NCBI GenBank assembly: GCA_946481735.1
Contig: CAMLOU010000186.1
Span: 1 to 6,450 of the forward strand
Length of the DNA stretch: 6,450 nt
From: an uncultured Cellvibrio sp.
GTDB lineage: Bacteria; Pseudomonadota; Gammaproteobacteria; Pseudomonadales; Cellvibrionaceae
Direction: 5' to 3'
The translations under genes and the position numbers were made by a program. A model generated the notes under the pieces. The model ran no database searches. It saw only the letters and a list, made by a program, of their open reading frames with translations, and was not told where the DNA came from. Shown piece after piece: positions 1-6,450 of this stretch (the first letter of the stretch is position 1; every line of letters begins with the position of its first letter).

Positions 1-100
1 TGGAATCGCTTGGCGATCGGTTTTCGTTTTCAGCCGAAGTTTAAAGCGCTTTAGTGAAACGCTAAAAGAAGCTGAAAAATTCGACGCTTGCGCTAACTGA
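1..100. other. left-edge DNA, no gene assigned
   Basis: All three rightward frames are open from the window edge and stop early, at 42-44, 52-54 and 98-100. One of them could therefore be the last codons of a gene reading toward uxaC. The frame ending at 52-54 finishes in an alternating aromatic/polar tail (FRFQPKFKAL), and the frame ending at 98-100 looks helix-like (LKRFSETLKEAEKF). With so few codons I cannot choose between them. If a gene does end here, it is convergent with uxaC, and the inverted-repeat element at 101-206 lies between the two 3' ends. Confidence 0.2.
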
Positions 101-206
101 GTTTGGCGTTAGGCTTTTGGTTTCGAAACCCTCAATTCAGGGATGAATTGAGGGAGCTACAGGGATGTATTCATGCGTTTTCGAAACCAAAAGCCTAATG
201 ACAAAC
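101..206. repeat. nested inverted-repeat (palindromic) element 3' of uxaC
   Basis: The outer arms are 101-128 and 179-206 and match as reverse complements at 26 of 28 positions, including an uninterrupted 20-bp block (109-128 with 179-198). Nested inside is a second perfect 10-bp inverted repeat, 129-138 with 145-154, around a 6-nt loop. The left arm ends in a 12-bp perfect palindrome (119-130, centred on TTCGAA), and the right arm carries the same TTCGAA core at 180-185. A short direct repeat (138-149 and 160-171, 11 of 12 identical) follows the inner hairpin. The element begins about 38 bp beyond the uxaC stop. It could act as a two-way transcription terminator or mRNA 3'-end stabiliser, or be a REP-like dispersed palindrome. 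The core text GGGAGCTACAGGGATGTATT resembles a motif I remember recurring between genes in gammaproteobacteria, but I could not check this. There is no terminal U tract of the classic type. Confidence 0.75.
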
Positions 207-243
207 GGATTACGGAGTACCTTTCCTCGTTAAGCTGCCCACA

Positions 244-1659
244 TTATTCCGGCACAACAAACGGAAAATATTCCTTCGCATTATTAAAGCTGATGTCACT
301 GATCATCTTGCCGACCATCCTGGTATCGTTGGGCACTAAACCTTTAGCCATATCGCGGCCCAGGATTCCGCATAAAATGCGACGGAAATATTCGTGGCGT
401 GAATAGCTGAGGAAGCTGCGGCTGTCGGTCAGCATACCGACGAAACGGCTCAGTAAGCCGAGTTGGCTTAACGCTTCAATCTGACGCGTCATGCCGTCCA
501 TTTGATCGAGGAACCACCAGCCACTGCCGAACTGGATCTTGCCGGCGGCAGAGCCGTCCTGGAAGTTGCCGATCATGGTGCCGATCATTTCGTTGTCGCG
601 CGGGTTCAGGTTGTACAGGATGGTTTTGGCCAGACGGTTTTCACTGTCGAGGCGGCCGAGGAATTTGGCCAGGGGTTTGGCGTAGTTGTGATCGCCAATG
701 GAATCAAAACCGGTGTCCGGGCCCAGGGTGCGGAACAGGCGCGGGTTGTTGTTGCGAATCGCACCAATATGGAATTGTTGTACCCAACCTTTGGCATGAT
801 CCTGCAGCGCAAATTCCACCATCATGGCGGATTGGAATTTTTCAATTTCCTCTGCATTTAATTCACTGCCGCCGCGCACTTTGGCAAAAATGGCTTTGAT
901 TTCCGCTTCGGTGTAATCCGCCGCGTAAACGGTTTCCAGGCCGTGGTCAGACAGGCGGCAACCGTTTGCATGGAAGTAATCGTGACGTTTGTTAAGCGCC
1001 GTCATCAGGTCATCAAAGGTGCTGATCTGGGTGTCGCTGACGTTGGCTAAACGATCCAGGTAGGCGTTGTAATCTTTTGCACTCTCCACCGCCATGGCGC
1101 GGTCTGGGCGCCAGGTTGGCAACATCGCGCTGCCAAAGGTTTTATCGGCAGCAACTGCTTTGTGATGGGCGAGGTCGTGGATCGGGTCGTCGGTGGTGCA
1201 CACCAGTTTAACCTTGGCCTGGGTCATCAAGCCGCGCGCGCTGAACTCCGGAGTCGCGAGCATTTCGTTACACTCGTCCCAGGTGCGTTTTGCAGTGGAT
1301 TTGTCGAGCAGGCGATCGGTGATGCCGAAAGGCTTGCGCAGCTCCAGGTGGGTCCAGTGATACAACGGATTGCGCAAGGTGTAAGGCACCGTCTCGCACC
1401 ACTTTTCAAATTTTTCCCAATCGCTGGCGTCACCGGTGCAGTAGCGTTCGTCGACACCGTTGGAGCGCATGGCGCGCCATTTGTAATGGTCGCCGGCCAG
1501 CCAGACTTCATAGAGGTTTTTAAATTGTTTGTTATTACCGACCTGCTCCGGGTGGAGGTGACAGTGGTAATCAATGATGGGTAAGTCTTTCGCGTAGTCG
1601 TGATAGAGCACACGCGCCTGCTCGGTATCGAGCAAGAAATCGTCATGAATAAAGCTCAT
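244..1659 (-). CDS. uxaC: uronate (glucuronate/galacturonate) isomerase UxaC
   Basis: This enzyme interconverts D-glucuronate with D-fructuronate and D-galacturonate with D-tagaturonate, the first cytoplasmic step of the Ashwell hexuronate pathway. The 471 residues match the usual family length of about 470. It is an amidohydrolase-superfamily TIM-barrel protein. The metal-binding HxH is H32-C-H34 in [11 protein letters not shown]. The family blocks [10 protein letters not shown] (56-65), [13 protein letters not shown] (295-307), GSGWWFLDQ (378-386) and [18 protein letters not shown] (410-427) are all present. D238, H297, R302, D412 and R414 fall at the same numbers I remember as functional in the E. 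coli enzyme. The ATG at 1657-1659 is supported by GAGGA (plus-strand 1669-1673) with a 9-nt spacer. There is no signal peptide, as expected for a cytoplasmic enzyme. It is divergent from man26A and has no uxuA, uxaB or uxaA partner inside the window, so it may be expressed alone. The frame is intact. Confidence 0.97.
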   Translation of the reverse strand: MSFIHDDFLLDTEQARVLYHDYAKDLPIIDYHCHLHPEQVGNNKQFKNLYEVWLAGDHYKWRAMRSNGVDERYCTGDASDWEKFEKWCETVPYTLRNPLYHWTHLELRKPFGITDRLLDKSTAKRTWDECNEMLATPEFSARGLMTQAKVKLVCTTDDPIHDLAHHKAVAADKTFGSAMLPTWRPDRAMAVESAKDYNAYLDRLANVSDTQISTFDDLMTALNKRHDYFHANGCRLSDHGLETVYAADYTEAEIKAIFAKVRGGSELNAEEIEKFQSAMMVEFALQDHAKGWVQQFHIGAIRNNNPRLFRTLGPDTGFDSIGDHNYAKPLAKFLGRLDSENRLAKTILYNLNPRDNEMIGTMIGNFQDGSAAGKIQFGSGWWFLDQMDGMTRQIEALSQLGLLSRFVGMLTDSRSFLSYSRHEYFRRILCGILGRDMAKGLVPNDTRMVGKMISDISFNNAKEYFPFVVPE

Positions 1660-1719
1660 TCTCTCAGTTCCTCACAATATACCTGTGCTCTAGCCACGCA
1701 AGCCTGCTGGATATAACAC

Positions 1720-1748
1720 CGTATAAGTCGATTTAGGAATCGTGCCAA
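1720..1748 (-). promoter_or_regulatory. candidate sigma-70 promoter for uxaC
   Basis: Read on the minus strand, TTGGCA (1748-1743; five of six match TTGACA) is followed 17 nt later by TATACG (1725-1720; four of six match TATAAT). Transcription would begin near 1713, giving a leader of roughly 54 nt before the uxaC ATG. The spacing is ideal, but the call rests on eye-matching to the consensus. An overlapping minus-strand match to the sigma-54 pattern, TGGCA with GG and GC 10 nt apart (about 1758-1744), is weaker and is mentioned only as an alternative. Confidence 0.35.
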
Positions 1749-1999
1749 TAGTTTGCCACTACATCATTCGCCAATACGTCACTCCGGCTTTTTATAACCG
1801 GAAGTGAATTATTGCTGAAGGGGTTTATCTGCCAGGATATTGATAAACCTCAACATGCACCTCTCAACGTGCATTTCAGCGAACATCTCACAAACTACAG
1901 GTGATTCCATGGTTGATTTTTATACGTCGGCGCTCGAAAGTCGCTGACGCAGGTTAGGCCAGTTTGCAGCCTGTTCCCCTATTCTTGTCATTATGTAAC

Positions 2000-2025
2000 C
2001 CGCCTGTTAAAACGCGTGCAGGCGG
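2000..2025. repeat. GC-rich inverted repeat upstream of man26A
   Basis: CCGCCTG (2000-2006) pairs perfectly with CAGGCGG (2019-2025) around a 12-nt loop, about 155 bp before the man26A start. It could be a leader hairpin or a binding site. There is no T tract after it on either strand, so it does not look like an intrinsic terminator. Its function is unknown. Confidence 0.4.
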
Positions 2026-2167
2026 TATCGCTGCTATGCTGCAGCTAGTGTACCAGTCTACCTTGTGACGCGAAAAATACCAACCGCCCGTACCAACTGT
2101 CCCCCCGGTTCGAGCAGTAGGTTCAAACGGGCGCGGATTATAAGGGATGTGCTGCAATTTCCTATAA

Positions 2168-3418
<1,251 letters not shown>

Positions 3419-3498
3419 ACGCTGCTGTATGAAGATAATGCGGCGCTGTTGTGCGTGGGCTGGGCTGTTTTTATAAGGGTAAAATTCTGTTAACTTGT

Positions 3499-3541
3499 AT
3501 GACAATATGACCTTATCAGGTAAGATCCGGGTCGGTATAAC
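3499..3541 (+). promoter_or_regulatory. candidate overlapping promoters for abf51A
   Basis: Two overlapping sigma-70-like pairs lie in the gap before abf51A. The first is ATGACA (3499-3504), a 16-nt spacer and TAAGAT (3521-3526). The second is TTATCA (3513-3518), a 17-nt spacer and TATAAC (3536-3541). Each matches 9 of 12 consensus bases. An imperfect palindrome ACCTTATCAGGT (3510-3521) overlaps both and could be an operator. These support separate transcription of abf51A, but read-through from man26A is not excluded because I see no convincing terminator in 3419-3498. Confidence 0.35.
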
Positions 3542-3566
3542 AATAAACAGCTGAGGAGATTACGCC

Positions 3567-5129
3567 ATGAAGCGCTTTAAAAAACACCTGCGAACCTTGT
3601 TTGCTGCCAGCAGCCTGGTCGCCACCACGGCATTGGCCGCCCCGGTGGACCTGACCCTTAACGCGGAGCAGCCGGGCCCGGTGATCAATAAAAATATCTA
3701 TGGTCAATTCGCCGAACATCTGGGTCACGGTATTTACGAGGGCATCTGGGTCGGCGAAAAATCAAAGATCCCCAACACGCGCGGTTTTCGCAAAGATGTA
3801 GTTGCCGCACTCAAAGACCTTCAGGTCCCCCTGATTCGCTGGCCCGGCGGCTGCTTTGCCGACGAATACCACTGGCGCGACGGCATTGGCCCGCGCAACA
3901 AACGTCCGGTGAAGGTCAACACCAACTGGGGGGGCGTGGAAGAAACCAATGCTTTCGGCACCCATGAATTTTTTGAATTGGCCGAGATGCTCGATGCAGA
4001 AGTTTACGTAAACGGCAACCTCGGTACCGGCACACCCCAGGAAATGGCGGAGTGGCTGGAGTACATGACCTCAGATACCAAATCTACCCTGGCCGAACTG
4101 CGCCGCAAGAACGGGCGGGATAAACCCTGGCGCGTCCATTACTTTGCCATCGGTAACGAGGCCTGGGGCTGCGGCGGCAATATGCGGCCGGAGTACTACA
4201 CCGACCTTTACAAACACTACGCGACCTTCCTGAAGGCGCCCAAGGACAACACGCCCAAGTTTATTGCCAGTGGTGGCCACTCAGAAGACACCAAATGGGC
4301 AGAGCATCTGACCGGCAACGTGGAACCTACCTGGAGCCTGAAGATGGATGCGGTGAGCTTCCATTACTACACGCTGCCTAAGGGTGATTGGGAGGTTAAA
4401 GGTGCCGCGGTTGATTTCCCTGAAGCTGAGTGGATCTCCACCTTTGCTCAGACCCTGCGGATGGACGAGTTTATTCGCAACAACAAAGCGGTGATGGACA
4501 AGAATGATCCGGAAAAACGCGTCGGCTTTTATGTGGACGAGTGGGGCACTTGGTACGATCCACAACCCGGTACCAACCCCGGCTTTTTACGTCAGCAAAA
4601 CACCCTGCGCGATGCGCTGGTGGCTGCGGTTAACTTCAATATTTTCCATGCCCACGCCGACCGTGTACACATGACGAATATCGCGCAGATGGTTAACGTG
4701 TTACAGGCCATGATCCTGACCGACAAGGAAAAGATGGTGCTGACACCGACCTACCACGCCTTCCATATGTTTATTCCGTTCCAGGACGCTACTTCCATCC
4801 CAGTGGATTTCAAATCACCTACCTACACCCTGGGTGACCAATCCGTACCGGCGATCAGTGCGTCTGCCGCGCGAGGCAAAGATGGCAAGGTTTACCTGGC
4901 GTTGGTGAATATCAACCCGCGCGCGGCCACTGACATCAGTGTTGCACTGCAAGGTGTTAATCCATCGTCTGCCAGTGGACGCTTACTGACAGCAGATACC
5001 ATGGATGCGCACAACACCTTTGCCAACCCGGAGGCAATCAAGCCGGTAGCCTACCGTGCGACGATCAACAAAGGGAAAGTTGAGGTAAACCTGCCGCCCA
5101 AATCGGTTGTGGTACTTGCTCTGGATTAA
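3567..5129 (+). CDS. abf51A: GH51 alpha-L-arabinofuranosidase, exported
   Basis: This enzyme releases terminal alpha-L-arabinofuranose from arabinan, arabinoxylan or their oligosaccharides by a retaining mechanism. The 520 residues begin with a Sec signal peptide: a basic MKRFKKHLR, a hydrophobic stretch at 10-24, and an ALA|AP cleavage site after A24. A TIM barrel (about 40-400) and a C-terminal beta-sandwich (about 405-520) follow, the standard GH51 layout. Conserved blocks are IYGQFAEHLG (44-53), RWPGGCFADEYHWRDGIGP (91-109), FAIGNEAWGCGG (193-204) with acid/base E198, SFHYY (264-268), and VDEWGTWYDP (323-332) with nucleophile E325. The 127-residue spacing of the two glutamates equals that of C. 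japonicus Abf51A (E194 and E321, as I recall). GAGGAG at 3553-3558, 8 nt before the ATG, fixes the start. It lies 148 bp after man26A. Many bacterial GH51 enzymes lack a signal peptide, so export to the periplasm or envelope is notable. The frame is intact. Confidence 0.95.
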   Translation: MKRFKKHLRTLFAASSLVATTALAAPVDLTLNAEQPGPVINKNIYGQFAEHLGHGIYEGIWVGEKSKIPNTRGFRKDVVAALKDLQVPLIRWPGGCFADEYHWRDGIGPRNKRPVKVNTNWGGVEETNAFGTHEFFELAEMLDAEVYVNGNLGTGTPQEMAEWLEYMTSDTKSTLAELRRKNGRDKPWRVHYFAIGNEAWGCGGNMRPEYYTDLYKHYATFLKAPKDNTPKFIASGGHSEDTKWAEHLTGNVEPTWSLKMDAVSFHYYTLPKGDWEVKGAAVDFPEAEWISTFAQTLRMDEFIRNNKAVMDKNDPEKRVGFYVDEWGTWYDPQPGTNPGFLRQQNTLRDALVAAVNFNIFHAHADRVHMTNIAQMVNVLQAMILTDKEKMVLTPTYHAFHMFIPFQDATSIPVDFKSPTYTLGDQSVPAISASAARGKDGKVYLALVNINPRAATDISVALQGVNPSSASGRLLTADTMDAHNTFANPEAIKPVAYRATINKGKVEVNLPPKSVVVLALD

Positions 5130-5136
5130 CCATGTT

Positions 5137-5168
5137 ATATCGGTGGTCGCTGCGGCGATCACCGATAT
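5137..5168 (+). terminator. strong stem-loop just after abf51A
   Basis: Positions 5137-5150 pair with 5155-5168 as a 14-bp stem with one G-T pair and a 4-nt loop (TGCG), starting 8 nt after the abf51A stop. Position and stability suggest a transcript end or 3' stabiliser. No T tract follows directly. The nearest T run is TTTTT near 5190, about 20 nt downstream, so intrinsic termination is uncertain. Confidence 0.55.
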
Positions 5169-5564
5169 GCTCCGCCAAACTCCGCTCGCTTTTTATAACG
5201 CTCCTGAATTCTCCACGCTTTTTGCATATCATCCTTGAAAATAATTTTAAGAAAAAAATTTCTCATTCCTTATTCATTCAAACATCGGCCCAGACAGCGT
5301 TAGGTAATATCCTGTTATGTTAATGGCGCGCGTTTTAGTGGAAGCTATTACATCCATGCGCATAACGCCGTTTCCCCTGCCCACAATTGTGTCTCAGCTA
5401 GCATTTCTGTTATGCCGTGGCGCATTAAATCCAGCTTAAATCCGTGCGTATTTTTTTCAACTACACTTGGATCGCACCGCATTAAAAAAGCGGCACATCG
5501 GAAGCCGTGTCGACAAAAATGCGAAGCATGGTGGTCATTTCAGAGGTTAGGGACAGTAGCGTTG
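5169..5564. other. intergenic region after abf51A
   Basis: No convincing gene is seen in this stretch. It holds an A/T-rich patch at about 5235-5280 with runs of A and T unlike the flanking DNA, a perfect 10-bp palindrome CACAATTGTG (5382-5391), a T run at 5451-5457, and a short CCGC/GCGG inverted repeat around an A-rich loop (about 5477-5493). The promoter of the downstream membrane-protein gene should lie here, but I cannot pick a well-spaced -35/-10 pair. A 63-codon open frame at 5132-5323 overlaps the stem-loop and has no family features, so it is not called. Confidence 0.5.
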
Positions 5565-6450
5565 ATGTACACAAAAGCCAGTGCGTTGACGGCGGTGTTC
5601 GCCGTACGAATAATCGCAACCATTCTCTTGATACTCGCGATCACCGTCGTGCTTGCCTGGCATGATGCACAACGCACCACACCGGCCTTTATGTCGCTAC
5701 GTGCGATGGCTTACAGCACCGCGCTGGGTTTTTTATTGGTGGCCGTGGCCATGCTTGCCATGAGTTGGCGGCTCTTGGTCATCATGCGCGTAGCAGCGGT
5801 GATGTTATTTTTTCTGGCCGCACTCACCTTGGCCGATATTTTCTGGTTTCCTGGCCTGGCGATAAATCGTCAATTGATGTGGCTGGTCAGCGACATCCCC
5901 CCCGCGCCGGTACCCATGGCGCTCACTACAGCAATCAGTTTTACGCTCACGGCTGGCGCGTTGTTATTGCTCAGTGAATCGGCGCCGCGCGCTATTGCGA
6001 TGATCGTCGCGCTGTTCTTTCATGTTGTTGTCATCGCTATTGCCATCATTACCTTATCCGTCCACCTGATTGGTCAACTACCCGCCTTTGAATGGTTGGG
6101 CGTGAAGATGGCCATTCCCACGGCCCTGGCGTTTATCCTGGTGACAGTAGCGCTGCTGATCTATGGATATCCCTCGCTGATGGCGGCGTTTAAGCAGCTA
6201 AGTTTCTTCGGCCATATTGTCGTGGCTTTTGGTTTTATGGCGCTGGTGTTTATCGGCACCGGTTCTGTTGTGCTGGCCCAGGTCGACAACCTGGCCGCCG
6301 TGCTGAATCAATCCGACTCAAGTTTACATCCAGGTGCCCAAGCGGATGCCAAACGATTAATCGTGGTCAGCCTTGCCGGTTTTTTAAGCCTGGGTTTGTT
6401 GGTGGCTTACCTGATTACGCATCGGCTGAGTAATCAACTTCAACAATTGC
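5565..6450 (+). CDS. multi-helix membrane protein, probable signal-transduction sensor, 3'-truncated by window edge
   Basis: The frame is open from ATG 5565 to the end of the window (295 codons, no stop), so the C-terminus lies outside. The visible part is almost all membrane. Hydrophobic segments lie near residues 10-31, 48-66, 71-90, 118-137, 142-168, 183-201, 216-238 and 264-284, about eight helices. A polar loop (239-263) lies between the last two, and a helical, polar stretch begins after 285 (THRLSNQLQQL). A motif MAxxTAxxFxL...AxLxx occurs three times, at 48-66, 118-136 and 182-200. I remember similar 'NTALxFLLxGxALLL' segments from sensor regions of histidine kinases and GGDEF proteins, so a kinase or cyclase output domain may follow. 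This is an inference, since no catalytic domain is in view. The start is the ATG after a weak GGGA at 5550-5553 (11-nt gap); TTG at 5562 is the only nearby in-frame alternative. A transporter-like membrane protein cannot be excluded. Confidence 0.75.
   Translation, partial: MYTKASALTAVFAVRIIATILLILAITVVLAWHDAQRTTPAFMSLRAMAYSTALGFLLVAVAMLAMSWRLLVIMRVAAVMLFFLAALTLADIFWFPGLAINRQLMWLVSDIPPAPVPMALTTAISFTLTAGALLLLSESAPRAIAMIVALFFHVVVIAIAIITLSVHLIGQLPAFEWLGVKMAIPTALAFILVTVALLIYGYPSLMAAFKQLSFFGHIVVAFGFMALVFIGTGSVVLAQVDNLAAVLNQSDSSLHPGAQADAKRLIVVSLAGFLSLGLLVAYLITHRLSNQLQQL

Noticed and set aside
101..206. Integron attC site
   Set aside because: GTTAGGC and GCCTAAT boxes are present, but the GTTRRRY-like box precedes the RYYYAAC-like box on both strands, the reverse of an attC site. 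The second box ends in T rather than C, and no integrase or cassette gene is seen.
502..861. Rightward open frames inside uxaC (502-861 and 1162-1584)
   Set aside because: They are antisense to a full-length, motif-verified uxaC and have low-complexity, family-less translations.
1744..1758. Sigma-54 promoter on the minus strand before uxaC
   Set aside because: The GG and GC are correctly 10 nt apart, but two consensus positions are off and no enhancer-binding site is recognisable. The overlapping sigma-70 pair is at least as good.
1909..1947. 12-codon rightward frame (MVDFYTSALESR) preceded by AGGTGA
   Set aside because: A ribosome binding site-like sequence is present, but the peptide has no regulatory codon run and overlaps a hairpin. 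It is about 230 bp from man26A, so a leader peptide cannot be supported.
5132..5323. 63-codon rightward open frame after abf51A
   Set aside because: It starts 2 nt after the abf51A stop and spans the 5137-5168 stem-loop and A/T-rich DNA. No ribosome binding site specific to it and no domain or signal can be defended.
5382..5391. CACAATTGTG palindrome as a CRP or LacI-type operator
   Set aside because: It is only 10 bp, with no matching second half-site or nearby promoter. It does not fit the CRP TGTGA-N6-TCACA pattern.

Overview
The window looks like chromosomal DNA from a plant cell-wall-degrading gammaproteobacterium, most likely a Cellvibrio relative. The main reason is the GH26 mannanase. 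Its catalytic and substrate-binding residues line up at a constant offset with those I remember for Cellvibrio japonicus (Pseudomonas cellulosa) Man26A. The neighbouring exported GH51 arabinofuranosidase shows the same kind of match to C. japonicus Abf51A. Both comparisons are from memory and were not run as searches.

Layout, left to right. Positions 1-100 hold no gene I can name; the tail of a rightward gene is possible. Positions 101-206 form a nested inverted-repeat element with arms of about 28 bp. uxaC (uronate isomerase) reads leftward across 244-1659. A 520-bp non-coding divergent region (1660-2179) carries a plausible sigma-70-type promoter for uxaC and some inverted repeats. man26A (2180-3418) encodes a lipoprotein endo-beta-mannanase. 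A 148-bp gap with overlapping candidate promoters leads to abf51A (3567-5129), a Sec-exported alpha-L-arabinofuranosidase. A strong stem-loop lies just after abf51A, followed by about 400 bp of non-coding DNA with an AT-rich patch. At the right edge a rightward gene starts at 5565 and stays open to the end of the window. It encodes the multi-helix membrane part of what is probably a sensory or signalling protein.

Functionally, Man26A at the cell envelope cuts mannan or manno-oligosaccharides, and Abf51A removes arabinose side chains from arabinan or arabinoxylan. Cytoplasmic UxaC feeds uronic acids (galacturonate, glucuronate) from pectin or glucuronoxylan into central metabolism. Together they suggest a small locus for hemicellulose and pectin use. 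The membrane protein at the right edge may be unrelated. I see no CRISPR array, tRNA, rRNA, transposase or other clear mobile gene, and no convincing wholly new system. The least explained items are the nested palindromic element beside uxaC and the three-fold internal repeat in the membrane protein.
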